From positions 13,003,118 through 13,067,117 of the forward strand of contig NC_087078.1 of NCBI RefSeq assembly GCF_026151205.1: 64,000 bases of DNA, read 5' to 3'. The position numbers and the translations under genes were made by a program. Positions 38,650-50,394 of this stretch are shown piece by piece; positions within the stretch are counted from its first letter, which is position 1; each line of letters begins with the position of its first letter. The notes beneath the pieces are model-generated. The model was given only the letters and a program-made list of their open reading frames with translations, had not been told where the DNA came from and ran no database searches. Source of the stretch: Bolinopsis microptera. Taxonomy: Eukaryota; Ctenophora; Tentaculata; Lobata; Bolinopsidae.

Positions 38650-40310
38650 CGTAGGAAAAGGCCCTTTTTGTGAAGTTCCGCGTGATTTATCGTTTGGTTT
38701 TTGGTGGGTTTTTAAAGGACCTGGGTTTGTTTCCCTTAATTTTGGCCTTGAAGAAAATTCAGGACAGCAAGGGGTCTCTTTTTTCCCCGAGAGGAAGTTA
38801 TTCCAAAAGAAAATGTGCCCGGTAAAAGAAGGGATTTTTTTAAAGGGATTTGCTTTTCCCACTTTTGTTTTGAAAACAAGGGGTTTTTAAATTTCCCTTA
38901 GGCTGGTCTTGGTGAAAATGCCCTTAAGCGTGGGGGTTTCCCCTTTGTATATTTTGGTAAGAAATTGGAAAAGGGCTCTTTTTTGTCCCTACACCATTGA
39001 CTTTTTTGTGAAACAAGGGTTGGTTTTTCAATTAAAAAACCTCTTGTGAGAGGAAGGGATTTTCAATTGTTGACATTGAAAGTATGTTTTAAAGGACTGA
39101 TGCTTGTGAATTCCTCATCAAAAACCCAATTTAAATCCCCCTTTTTTGAAAAGCATCCATTTATTAGTTGGTTTTTTAAAATTTGGAGCCAGTTTTGGGG
39201 GGACAGGGGGTTAAAAAGGGCTTCTAACAAGGGGAAAGGGCCTATAAATTTCTTTTTTTTGTTCCCCTTTTGGAAAAAATGAGCAAGTGCGTTTCAGAGC
39301 CCAAATTTTTGGTTAGTTTGGAAAAATTTTTTTGTTTGTGTTTTTTCCAAAACAAAAAAGCCCTGATTTATAAACGACCCCAAAAATTTTTTTCCGTATG
39401 GTAAAAATCTAAGGGGGTATTTAAACCCCCGAGCAAAAAAATTGAAACCCCTGTTTTAATTGGCCTTAAGGGTAAAATTCCTATTGGCTGAATTTCTTTC
39501 CAGGAATAGAGAGGACTTTACATTTTGGGATGGATGGAATGCTTTCTTATTTTCTAGCTCCAAAAAAATTAAAAGTTTTTTTTTTTTTGGGAAGTGTGCA
39601 AAACGTTGTATGTTTAATAGGACTCCATTTTTTCGTTTCCTCAGCATAAAAGTCCCAAAATTTGTGCCTGAACTTAATCCATGGGAGATCGTTTATGAAT
39701 AAGACAAATAGAATTTGGGGCTAGGGGCGGAAGGGGCCTTTTTGGGAAAAATCCAGAAAAAAAACAGGTTTTGAAACTTGGGAAAGTCTAACCCCCAAAT
39801 TTAAAAACACAAGGGGGGTTCCCGTTCCCCTAGAAAAGTTTGGGTTTGGAATTTGAGTTTGCCCCCCTTTTTTCAAATAAAAAAGCGAAATTTTTAAAGT
39901 TTTTAAGGGGAAAAAAGATCCCTGATTTACAGAATCAAAGGCTTTAGCCCAAAAAATTTTTAAAAGTAAACTTTTATGTTTACCCCTTGTTTGGGGCCCG
40001 TCTTGAGGGTAGCGTGAAAACTTTTTCAATTAAAAGTTTAAATTTTTATTTTGTGGGACAAAAATTTTTGTTTTCCCCAAAAAATCCCCAAATTTTCGTC
40101 TAAAATACTCAAAGAAATCCCCATTGTTCCTTTTTTTCAAAAAAATTCTGTTTAAAAAGGCGTTTAAAAGTTTTTATTATAAGACTGTTAGGGAAAATGG
40201 CCGGGAAAAAATTCTCAATGGGCCTCCCTTATAACCCCCTTTTTGAACCCGGGAACTAGTGAGCCGCTTCCATTTTAGTTGGAATAATTTTCCGGAGGGT
40301 TATATGGTTT
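38650..40310 (-). pseudogene. Degraded mirror copy of the LINE RT at 56,165-57,661
   Basis: About 40,250-40,310 mirrors the start of the RT coding region at 56,165, and 38,526-38,590 mirrors the sequence just past its stop codon. Intermediate blocks match in order. There is no usable frame. Confidence 0.65.
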
Positions 40311-41799
40311 TTCAAATTTAAAAATTTAAAGGGTAGAATAAATTTTTATACAAAAGGGCGTGCTTAAAAAGGGGTTTTGAAAAGTTTTCTTTTCCTTTAT
40401 ACCTTTTTTCCCTTAAACCAAATTTAGTGATTTCTTTCCGGGGGAAAACAGAGGTAGGTGCCAAAAAAAATTTTTTGTTCATACAGGGGTTTTTGCCTGA
40501 AATTTGAAATTTCTGGGCGGCCCCCTCAGGGTTGTCATTTTCCCCCCGAAACTTTTTTTCGAGCTGAGTGAATTACGGGAAATTCCCTGGGCCCTTTGCC
40601 CCATGGGAAAAAAGAAAAAAAAATGCGAAAAATTTCCCCTTTATTTTGGTTGGATGTTTTAAACCCCCAAAGTGACTTGCCCTTCACCCTGAACCCCTTT
40701 TAGAAACCCAAATTTTCAGCCCCGCAAAAGAAAAATTTTGGGATTTTGAAAAGGGGTATTCTAGATTTTTCCAAAGGGGTTTACGGGGATATTTAAAACC
40801 CGGGTTTAAATTTTTAAAATTTGGGTCCTTGTATTTTCTGAAAATTATTGCATTAAAAAATTGAAAACAAAAATGCGCTACTAGGGCCCCGCCGGGGCTG
40901 CGAAGGAATTGCATCGTCAATTAAGTATTAATACTTTTCATACAAATTTTTTTAAAAAAGTCTTCATGTTATGTAAATATTTGTTTGGAATACTTTTTTT
41001 TTATCATACATTCTTGGCTGGATTTGAGCCCCCGGTCTGAAAAGGGGAAAAAATCACTTTGCTCGTTGGATTTATTTGGGTTTGCCTAAATTTCCCTTTA
41101 AGTTAATAGATGGATTAATTTGGGTTTCCTCCCCGGCTTTAGGATCTCTTACAAATTGACTGTTCTTGCAAGAGCAATCCCCTAGCGACCCAAAATTTTG
41201 TGGATTCTTAAAGAGTCGAGATCCCGGGGGGTCTTTTTATGTAAAAATTTTTTTTTTTACTGGGATTTATTTCTTTTTTACTGTATACCCTTTTTTTGGA
41301 CCAAACCTTTTAGAAAAAAAAATGGAAAACGTGGGCAAAAAAGTAAATAAAATACAATTTAAAATAATTCAAGGGGTTGGGAATTTGGCCCCAGAAAAAT
41401 ACCGAGGGTACGGGAAAAATTTTTCCCGGTTACCAATATTTATTTTAATATGAAAAATCCCCAATTTAGGAAAATATCACATTACTCCTTTATAGGGGCA
41501 GGGTTATTACGGACAAAAAAGGGTCCCCGGGCCCGGGGGGGGCTCCCAAACCCCCCGTTCGGCGGGTAGTGGTTTCCCCCGATCACAAGCAAGAGCCCCT
41601 TTGGGTTTTTGTGGGGATGTTCAGCTACATGGGTTTTCGGGCCCCCCCTTTTTTTTTTTTTTTTTTTTCTTTGAACCAAAAATATTTAACTTTTTCGTTT
41701 TCAGATGACGGCTAAAATTTATTAGGCACATCTTTTGAATTTCTATCCTTTTGTTGTGCCCCTAGTCATAAAATGAACTCTGAAATAATGTATTTAAAA

Positions 41800-42170
41800 A
41801 TTAAATAGATGGGTTATTCTCATCAAGGGTCCCCCCAGAATTTCTTCCTTTATTCTTTTTTTGTCAATGAAACATTAGTTAAAGGGGGGGTTTCCCATTA
41901 AAAAATTAAGGGGGCTTTTCATTGTCCAAGTTTGAAGAAAATGGGCCCTTTCCCGGGGAAATTTTAAATTTAAAAATATGGCCTTTTAGCAATCTCTCAT
42001 TTTGTCCCAAAAAACATTGAGAAGTTGGGGTATCTTTTTAACCCCGCTCACCGGGTTTTATTGAGGATAACAACTTGGGTTTCTAAGTTCAGTCCCGGGT
42101 TTGGAAAAATTTTTCCCTAGCTGTGAAACTGCAACAACCAGGGAAACCATTTAAAGGGCATTTTTGATAA
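41800..42170 (+). pseudogene. CR1/L2-like LINE RT, 5' part, in degraded sequence
   Basis: The plus strand keeps blocks of the RT N-terminal part, such as TTGAGGATAACAACTTG and GCTGTGAAACTGCAACAACC, identical to the minus-strand fragment at 54,429-54,780. It runs directly into the long-TIR element at 42,171. The same LINE continues on the far side of that element at 44,901, so the element split this LINE. Confidence 0.75.
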
Positions 42171-44900
42171 TGTAAGGGGGAAAAGTGGGTTCCCTTGGAT
42201 TTGAATGTTCCCCCAGGGGTTTTTTCAAAAGGGAAAGGTAGTTAGGACCCCAAAGAAAAAAAAATTTAGGGCTTGTTGCCAATTTTTTATCTCAACAGAA
42301 ACACCACTTTTACCACTTTTTACCAACCTTTGTACCACCTGTCTGGTTTGCCAAATATCTTTAGTTGTGAACGTCGAAGAAGGCTGCAAATTAACCTAGA
42401 ATGTTTATCTTATCAAGGAGTAAAACTTTTGTGTGAAAAATTTTTACATTGGACAATCAGCTAATTGGATAATTACCAATTAGTTAATCACCAAAAAAAG
42501 TGAAAATTTTTTATTGGCTCAAAATGATTGAAATCGTTTGAAACACGGAGAAATGTAGTTTTTTAGAAAAACTTCAAAAATTTTTCACTTACATTTTTTT
42601 TCGAGACTTGGAAAAAAGTTTGAAAATTTGAAAATATTTTTTTTCCGCCAAAAGTGATCGAATTGCATGAAACGTGGATTAAAAATGCTTTGCAGAAAAA
42701 CTTCGAAGATTTTTAGATTGGGGGAATACTAAAATCATCAATATTTGAAGTTGGAGTTCAGTAAATCTCGACATATTTTAGTAATTAGGATAGCTTAGTG
42801 GAAAGGGCTGAACCTGAAAAAAGGTTAACCACACAGATATTAGAGTTTCATAACTAATTACAATACAGCTTTATCAAATTCCACATAAAGAAACAGCACA
42901 AAAGGACCATTTAAGATCGAACCGATTTTACCTGCTGTACTATCATTTATGATTTCAATGATCAAAACCTCTGTACCGTCAATCTTGCCAATCTAATACC
43001 GGGTATCTGAATGTACCGGACCTCTTATTTACCTCTATAATTAGACCCAGTTGTTGTGGCAAGAAATGCGATTTCTCACAGGGGTTTCTTTTAACTGTGC
43101 ACTTTTTGTCACTCTCGCAACTCGCAAGAGGCCCGGTATTATAGGGGGGTATAGGAAGCGAGTGCAAGTGTAAATATACCTTCCATCATCCACTGTGGCC
43201 TTTTTGTATTGTGAATGCGCATGCCGCTTCGTTTGCTATGCCAGATACCGTGAATAACCCCCATATGTCATTGCCAGGGTCGGGACAGAGCTGGAGATAG
43301 CATTTAAAAAGTTGCTAGAAGATAGCTAGATTTAGAGTAAACTGGTGGTAAACTGGTGGTAGCTGGGTGGTGCTAGCATGGATGTAGCAGAACGTAGCTA
43401 CACGGGGTTTCATTGGAGTTGGTTATTTTAATGGCCAAAGAGTGCCGGAACTAAAGTTGCAGTTGAGGGGCAGTGTAAACCACAGTGTAATCAGGGACAC
43501 AGAGCTACAGTGCAGGAGTACTGCAAAAGAACAGTGCAAGTGATACAGTCTGTAACAGTAAAACGCCGAAGAAGGAGATAAGATTGTGGCTGCAGAGGAG
43601 GAGAGGAGCTGGAACCTGATTGTGATTGGGTTGAAAGAAGATGAGGAAGAAGAGTTTCCTGCTCTGGTAACTGCATTTTGGAAGAGGTGGGGTGAGAACT
43701 TATTTTCAAGCGACAAGGGTGGGCTGGAAGCAACCAGGTACAGCTATCCGACCTATTAAGATCACCGTCCTGAGCTTAACAGCCTTTCATCAGAATCTGA
43801 TGAAAACAGAGAGACTGACCCACCTTTTTTAGATCCAACGAAACCCTTTATATAAATCGACTTTTCCGCATGTATTACTTCATGGTATCTTCTTATCAAG
43901 GCTACAGACCTTGCCGTACCGGATTGATTGATCAAAGTGAGTCTCTTTAGCCCTCTTCTTCTTTAGAGCTTTAGGTTAGTGATCAAACTCTTCGCTACTC
44001 GCTCTTCACTGGATCTATCAGGTTAGATTCACATCTTTTTAGGTCTCAACCAGCCTTAGTTTTCCTGTTTTCATCATGTAGTACGTTCTGCTACGTACAG
44101 AGGTTTTGATCATTGAAATCAATAAAATGATAGTACAGCAGGTAAAATCGGTTCGATCTTAAATGGTCCTTTTGTGCTGTTTCTTTATGTGGAATTTGAT
44201 AAAGCTGTATTGTAATTAGTTATGAAACTCTAATATTGTGTGGTTAACCTTTTTCAGGTTCAGCCCTTTCCACTAAGCTATTCCTAATTACTAAAATATG
44301 TCGAGATTTACTGAACTCCAACTTCAAATATTGATGATTTTAGTATTCCCCAATCTAAAAATCTTCGAAGTTTTTCTGCAAAGCATTTTTATCCACGTTT
44401 CATGCAATTCGATCACTTTTGGCGGAAAAAAATATTTTCAAATTTTCAAACTTTTTTCCAAGTCTCGAAAAAAAATGTTAAGTGAAAAATTTTTGAAGTT
44501 TTTCTAAAAACTACATTTCTCCGTGTTTCAAACGATTTCAATCATTTTGAGCCAATAAACAATTTTCACTTTTTTTGGTGATTAACTAATTGGTAATTAT
44601 CCAATTAGCTGATTGTCCAATGTAAAAATTTTTCACACAAAAGTTTTACTCCTTGATAAGATAAACATTCTAGGTTAATTTGCAGCCTTCTTCGACGTTC
44701 ACAACTAAAGATATTTGGCAAACCAGACAGGTGGTACAAAGGTGGTAAAAAGTGGTAAAAGTGGTGTTTCTGTTGAGATAAAAAATTGGCAACAAGTCTA
44801 ATTATGTTCGTAGGGGTCCTAACTACCATATTCCGTTGAGAAATCCTTGTGAACATTCAAATCCAACGGAACCCTTAAATCGACCACTTTTCCCCTTACT
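42171..44900. mobile_element. DNA element with long terminal inverted repeats (about 0.8 kb each), inserted in a LINE
   Basis: 42,171-42,978 is the reverse complement of 44,096-44,900. The outer ends are GTAAGGGG and CCCCTTAC. The interior (42,979-44,095) has no convincing gene; one plus-strand frame near 43,610-43,755 reads WNLIVIGLKEDEEEEFPAL, loosely like LINE ORF1. Each TIR contains two diverged direct repeats of about 85 bp (44,355-44,440 and 44,485-44,570). A stretch at 43,831-43,868 resembles the right terminus and suggests an older nested end. The flanks are the two halves of one LINE reading frame. A target duplication is unclear (AACT-like). A partial second copy is at 53,156-54,428. 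Fold-back or MULE-like long-TIR elements are the closest classes; the superfamily is uncertain. Confidence 0.8.
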
Positions 44901-46072
44901 AAACTATTGACAAGAAAACTAAAGTTGTTCTTTTACTTCTAGATTTGAGTGCTGCCTTTGATACTGTCAATCACCCAAGATTAATCAAGAAGCTAAGATC
45001 TGCTTATGGCATTACAGGCATTGCTCTTACATGGATCAGGTCCTACTTGGCTAACCGTTCATTTTGTATCAAAGTCAAGGATTCGTCTTCCTCAGCAACT
45101 GTTCTTGAGATAGGTGTGCCACAAGGTTCAATCCTTGGCCCCCTGCTATTCATATTGTACACCAAAGATCTTGAGAACATTGCAAGTATGCATGGGTGCT
45201 GTATTCATTTGTATGCTGATGACACCCAGCTGTATTTCACTCTTGATTCTGATGACCCATCACAGCTAGAGCACAATATGGAACACTGTATGTCTGATAT
45301 CAAGAAATGGATGACAAAAAATTTCCTTCAACTGAATTCTTCTAAGACTGAAGTCATCGTTATATCCTCTAAATTTGACTCAAAAAAATATTCCAGCCTC
45401 TCTACAGATTGTTAAGGATCAAGAGCCACATGTTGTTAGTGGAACTGTGAAGAGTCTTGGGCTGTATTTGGACAGTTATCTTTCAATGAGTGATCAGATT
45501 ACGTCAGTGGTTCAGTTCAAGCATGTAATATTCAGATCAGAAATTTGTGGTTTATTGCATCAAAACTGTCTTTTAACCTTAAGATTCAGCTTGTTCATGC
45601 TCTAGTACTCTCTAGAATTGATTATTGCAATAGCGTATATTTTGGACTGAGCTCTTATGATTTAAGTCGTTTACAGAAGGTGCAAAATTCTGCTGTAAGA
45701 TTTATTTTCGGGAGAGGAAGAACGGCACACACTACTCCACTACTTAAGAAAGTTCATTTTCTACCAGTTAGATTTAGAATAGATTTTAAGATTGCCCTAC
45801 TTGCCTACAAGTGTTTAAATAATATAGCTCCTCCTTACTTAAAAGAGTTGATATCTCCTAGGCAGCAAAGTTTTAAAAATGTACGTCTTGATAATGATTA
45901 TTTTTACCTTAGTTTTCCGCCCTCTCCTAACTATGTAAACACAGAGAAAGCTTTTAGTCACTGTGCAGTTAAAGTATTTAATTCCTTGCCATACGACATA
46001 AGATCAGCTGAGTCAGTTACATCTTTCAAGACCAAACTTAAAACATACTTCTTTTCTCTAGCATTTGATTGA
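44901..46072 (+). pseudogene. CR1/L2-like LINE reverse transcriptase, 3' part
   Basis: RT motifs in order: LDLSAAFDTVNH (motif A, first catalytic Asp), GVPQGSILGPLLF (motif B), YADDTQLYF (motif C, catalytic Asp pair), SLGLYLD (motif E) and the thumb. Then come HALVLSRIDYCNSVYFGL, LQKVQNSAVRFIF, HFLPVRFRIDFKIALLAYKCLN and AFSHCAVKVFNSLP, typical of the C-terminus of CR1/L2-type ORF2. The frame is broken near 45,380 and again near 45,540. Its N-terminal part lies on the other side of the long-TIR element (41,800-42,170). YADDTQLY and the 3' tail point to the CR1/L2 group, not RTE or L1. Confidence 0.88.
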
Positions 46073-46252
46073 TTTTGCATTTACATAGGTAAAATGAACT
46101 TGTCATGTCTAATTTTCAATTAAACTAAGCTCAGTTAATGTAAGAGCCGCTTTAGAAAGCACTGGAGTTTATCTCCAGGATTAAATTATATCGAGTTATA
46201 TGATTTAGCTATAAGGCGGTTTATAAATGTTGTATTTATTATTATTATTATG
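46073..46252 (+). repeat. LINE 3' UTR and (TTA)n tail
   Basis: After the RT stop, the sequence contains a 3' terminal hairpin-like block (GCCGCTTTAGAAAGC) and TATAAGGCGGTTTATAAATG, ending in ATTATTATTATTA. A microsatellite tail of this kind is typical of CR1/L2 elements. The same tail occurs inverted at 53,084-53,155. Confidence 0.8.
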
Positions 46253-46797
46253 CTGAAGAGTGAACAGAGAGTATCATTCATGTTTATCGCAGAATTATTA
46301 TGATTTACTAGTGTAACTAACCCGTGCCTACGGCCAGGACTTCACTATCGCAGTTGAAATGCAAAAGTATAAACCCGCATATTATATTCGAAAACACGCA
46401 TTGCATTGTCGTAATTTGGTGCAAAAGTATGAACTCTCTCAGTCCAAACAGACTGCAATTTTATTCCGAGTGCCCCCTAATAAGCTTATAGTATTACATA
46501 ACAGGGCATCTTGGGGAATCTTGCAGCTGATCCACTACCAAATAACCCAATTATGATTTATGTACCAACGCTGCAGTAATAGGGGAGAGAGCGAGAAGAA
46601 GCGGGAGAAAAAGTGAGCCATTTTATGTCACATTTGTGGTACAAAACCATCAATTAAACCACTTACCACCAGCCAATTTAAGAAAACTTAAGCTGTCGGG
46701 CTTCATCAGAGTTGTGCTGGAAATATACCGAAAAAACTAGTCCCATAACTCAGATTAACTGTTTTCTTGATTGAGTCGTTCGTAAATTACAAACACT

Positions 46798-46828
<31 letters not shown>

Positions 46829-47031
46829 TTATTGAGATTATATATATAGATTACTGGTGGGCTGTGGGTGATGATGTCATTTTTGGCACACAGCAGTACT
46901 TTAAAAATCGGAATGTTGCAAAAATCGAAACACCTCGCTATTTAAAGTCCAATCATTATTCTTTAAGCTAATATAATTGTTTACTCTTCATTCATTTTAA
47001 TAAAATGCTTATAATTTTGTAGGTATTGATC
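46253..47031. other. Intergenic; (CA)n microsatellite at 46,794-46,823
   Basis: No gene is recognised. A run of about 15 CA dinucleotides is present. A TTTTGTAG splice acceptor at 47,015-47,022 just before the next gene's start suggests that its first, non-coding exon lies in or left of this stretch. Confidence 0.6.
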
Positions 47032-49335
47032 ATGGTCAGAGAATGTTACATGTTCAAGAAGGATGGGAGGTGTAGGTTTGGAGACAGCTGCCGTTACAAG
47101 CATATAAAGAGGAACAAGATAACTACCAAAAATGATAACACATCCTCCAGAATATGTCCTCTCTTCACATCAAAGGAAGGTAAGATTTCTTACACATTTA
47201 TTTTAGAACAAGATGATCGCAAGTAAGTAAGAAAGTGCAGCAACTTGTTACATACATTGTATAATGATAGTCAGTATCTTTTTCTCACATCCAGAATGTT
47301 TTAAATTTCCTCGCAGTTCAATGTTCCCCGCCCCGCCCTGCTGTCTTTCTGGATGATCTTTTAAGCAATATTTTGTATCCTGAATACATTGAATTTCACA
47401 ATTTCAGGATGCAAAGGTGGGTGCAAAATGGCCCATGCTTTTAAGGAAGACACTGAGTTGCTTGAAATGTTCGACAATGGGATTGGCATTATCAATATAC
47501 AGATGAAAGAAATTGACAAGCTAAAACTTCAAATGGAAATGATGCTGAAGCTTGGGGAGAAAGACATGTATGATCTACCAACACCAACACCCTCTGACAC
47601 ATCTACCATTTCTTCTTCCCAATATGTTAGTTTTACACAAAAAACGGGAAATCCACCATCACTAACATTTAGTTCATTTCTTGGACAATCTGATAACTCA
47701 AGATATAAACATGAAACAAGGGCTACACCAGATGATATCTCTGAAGAATCTACCATGTCATCTAGGCTGCAAACTTTGCCAAGGTCTGAGACAAATGTTG
47801 CCAATGTTTACAAAGAACTGCGTGGAGATGAATACGTTCGTGAGATACAACAGATAGAGAGATTGTATAGAGGCAAATGTCAGGTACTGAAAAATGATTA
47901 TGGTGCCATGCTGCAGATAGTTATGAAACCAACAGACCCAGACTGGAATCTTACCATACTTGAAATAAATCTTGATGTTTTTGTTCCACTTGAATATCCC
48001 ACTGCAAGTTGTAGCATTGAGTTCTGTGATGAACGAATCAGTGAGTCAACAGCAGAGTCCATCAACACTGCGATAAAGGAAGAATTGGCAATGCGTGAGG
48101 GTTCACCATGCCTGCGTCCAATGTTGCGATGGATTGAACGAAACATTAAAGATATGCTGCAACCAGAATCTCAATTTCACACTCATTCCTCTCTAAAAGT
48201 TTACAAAAAAGGAGAGATAGAATGGAGTGACTCTGGCTCAGATGGCAGTATCGAAGAGGATGAAACTAGAGCCGATGTTTCTGCACCAGTGCCAGATCAA
48301 AGTGGAGAATTCCTTGACAAGGAAGTTGGAACCTCAATACGGCTTATAGACATCAACCTTCACGGCACAAGTCATGGTCTGGTCCCTCAACAAATCCTCT
48401 TTCTTGTACAGTGTCTAAGATGTAAAACACAGGTTGAACTTGTTGTTGCTCCCAACTCTAGTAAGAATGTAGCCTGTCCGCGGTGCTCTTGTGAATTGGC
48501 GTGCAAGCTTTACAAGAAATTGTGTCTGCCTGGCACTGTGTCCATAGCTTGTGTTGATCTGATCGGGTGTAGTGTTGCTGATGTTATTCTTTCCAGAAGT
48601 CAGATTTTGAGTATCTGTACAGAGTGCTCCTCCTCAACTTCTCTCGGACTTGCCTCAGGTTTGAATATAATCAAGATTACGCTTTTTAGTTTGTGGATAT
48701 CTATTTTAAAATACTTTTTCATTCAAAATTAGTCTCACAGTCCTTGCAAACTAACTTGACATATTTCGCCTGACACTTGTATTGGAATAAAATATATGTT
48801 TTTAACAGGTACGAACAACGAGACATGGTGCTTGTCTTGTGGACACAAGATGTCGATATCATTCGAAGGCATCAAGATTATCGTTGTTAACCCACCCCTC
48901 ACAAGCGGCAAACAACGATCTAAAACAAAAGTTAACAAAGGTTACACAGAAGGACAGCCTCTGCCGGAAAAAGGGACTTGCAAACACTACAAAAAGTCTC
49001 AGAGGTGGTTCAGGTTTAGTTGCTGTGGTAGGTTGTTCCCCTGTGATAAATGTCACGACGCGCAGGTCCCTGACTGTCCCTTGGAGCAAGCTAATCGTAT
49101 GGTTTGCGGGCTGTGTGCTAAAGAGCAGCCCGTACGCGGTCAGTGTAAATATTGCCATGGTGAGATATCGGGTTCGTTAAAATCACACCATTGGGAAGGA
49201 GGAAAGGGATGCAGAGACAAGAATCGAATGAGCAACAACGACAGTCGAAAACATAAAAACTCTAAATTGAAAACGCAGTCTCAAAAAGATAAGAGAGTGG
49301 GTCAACAAAAGAAGAAGGAAACTGGTGATGATTAA
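47032..49335 (+). CDS. CCCH-finger / RWD-like / CHY-type zinc-finger protein (three exons)
   Basis: Exons: 47,032-47,179, 47,408-48,658 and 48,809-49,335. Phases match and give 641 residues. The start ATG follows a likely splice acceptor. CCCH finger 1 is C5-x8-C14-x5-C20-x3-H24. Finger 2 is C42-x8-C51-x3-C55-x3-H59, completed only after splicing. A possible coiled coil covers about residues 74-98, and a Ser/Thr-rich linker follows. An RWD-like domain (about 193-303) includes VPLEYPTASCSIEF. Zinc-ribbon-like CxxC pairs (CLRC, CPRC, CTEC, CLSC) occur at about 385-480. A CHY finger (about 524-583) contains GTCKHYKKSQRWFRFSCCGRLFPCDKCHD, CGLCAKEQP and CKYCH. The tail is Lys-rich. CHY fingers occur in Pirh2/RCHY1 and Hot13; here there is no RING, so E3 activity is not implied. 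RNA binding via CCCH is plausible inference. An AATAAA is at 49,375. Confidence 0.88.
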
Positions 49336-49374
49336 AAATTTAGCGTACGATTTATTGTTGTGTAATTTCGGGAT

Positions 49375-49380
49375 AATAAA
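49375..49380 (+). promoter_or_regulatory. Polyadenylation signal AATAAA of the CHY gene
   Basis: AATAAA lies 40 bases after the stop codon of the CCCH/RWD/CHY gene, followed by AT-rich sequence. Position and motif fit a cleavage signal. Confidence 0.6.
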
Positions 49381-50394
49381 ATTTAAAATCTGTGTCTTGA
49401 AGTTCAAATTGCTTTGCGACATTTCAATGTTTTTTACGTCAATTGCTGTATTTTATAAACTTGTTCTTTCATCGTAACTGCATGTAAAGGGATTGTCCGT
49501 GCTTCTTGGTCTTCCTGAGATATGACAAGACGCTGTGGATTGCCAAGATATCACTCTGAAAACACTAAAGTGTTATTTTACGGCACAACCAAACGATATA
49601 TCATTATCTCCTAGAAATCAGAGCATGTAACCATAACAGTTGTAGATCCAGCTGAAACTAAAAATACTGATGTTCATGTCAAATGTAGACATTAGTCTAG
49701 TGGCGCAGTGTTGATAATGTTTGCATCTGAATGTTGCGTTGTTGTTGGCTTTCTTCTAGTGTACTGTAACTCCATAACCATAACCTGTAAATATGTGACA
49801 AATGTAAAATTTATAACGTTTTTGTTTGATCTATATAACTTACGACTATACTCGCCACGAGAACAAGAAGCACGGACAATCCCCATACAGCAGTTACGGA
49901 AGAATAAAGTTTCCTGATCTACCTACTGAGTTTAAACTAAGTATTACGACCTAAAATATATGTTCAATGTGTATGTGTATGGTCCTTTTTCAAAAACACA
50001 GGTATGTTTCACAGCACTACAAAAACACTGACACCTTTCTTTACACCTTTCCTCCACATAATTTAGCGGCTACCTTCGGTTGCACATCTCACTCTCGGCA
50101 TCAGAACAAGACGCTTAGTTTTGAAGAAGAGATTACTGCACTAAGTGTAAGAAAACCTATGCATAAGCTACAAATTACTGTATAATTCAATTTGCTTTTC
50201 TGAAGAAACTTGGGGGAATAAATGGCATGGGGTTTATATGAGTACTGCCTGTTGTAATTTGTATTGGAGATTATATGTGACTCTCACGTATTTGTTGATC
50301 CATTGTGCAAAAGTGTTTCCCTGCTCTATCAATGAAAATACCTGCACAGCTCGTGAAGGCGTGGTCCATTATTTAAACAGCTGATGAAGTCATG
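49381..50394. other. Intergenic, no feature recognised
   Basis: Short open frames on both strands overlap and have no family resemblance. No repeats of note. Confidence 0.5.

Larger units (their letters stand above)
26975..42170. other. Severely degraded sequence; 32,050-42,170 is an inverted copy of 54,428-63,990
   Basis: Bases look replaced by their neighbours, and G, C, A and T runs are stretched. Anchors matched in reverse complement: 41,520-41,700 with 54,895-55,075; 40,180-40,320 with 56,160-56,280; 36,620-36,950 with 59,180-59,545; 34,640-34,690 with 61,325-61,370; 32,835-32,960 with 63,060-63,178; 32,180-32,300 with 63,790-63,870. The degraded arm is about 5 percent longer. 26,975-32,050 has no partner inside the window; the partner would lie beyond base 64,000. 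Open frames here are not credible genes. The pattern fits unpolished sequence better than any mutational process I know. Confidence 0.88.

Noticed and set aside
26975-42170. RIP-like or deaminase hypermutation of a duplicate
   Set aside because: Changes affect all four bases and lengthen runs; RIP or deaminase activity would give one transition type without length change.
27984-42464. Many open frames of 60-140 codons in the degraded stretch
   Set aside because: They overlap on both strands, are rich in Phe, Lys, Gly and Pro from homopolymers, and those right of 32 kb are mirror images of known LINE sequence read through errors.
43423-43733. Two overlapping Ser-rich minus-strand frames
   Set aside because: Interior of the long-TIR element; low-complexity composition and mutual overlap; no family resemblance.
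44298-44507. 69-codon frame present identically at 53,836-54,045
   Set aside because: It lies inside the terminal inverted repeat of the long-TIR element and has no protein-like pattern; its repetition is due to the element.
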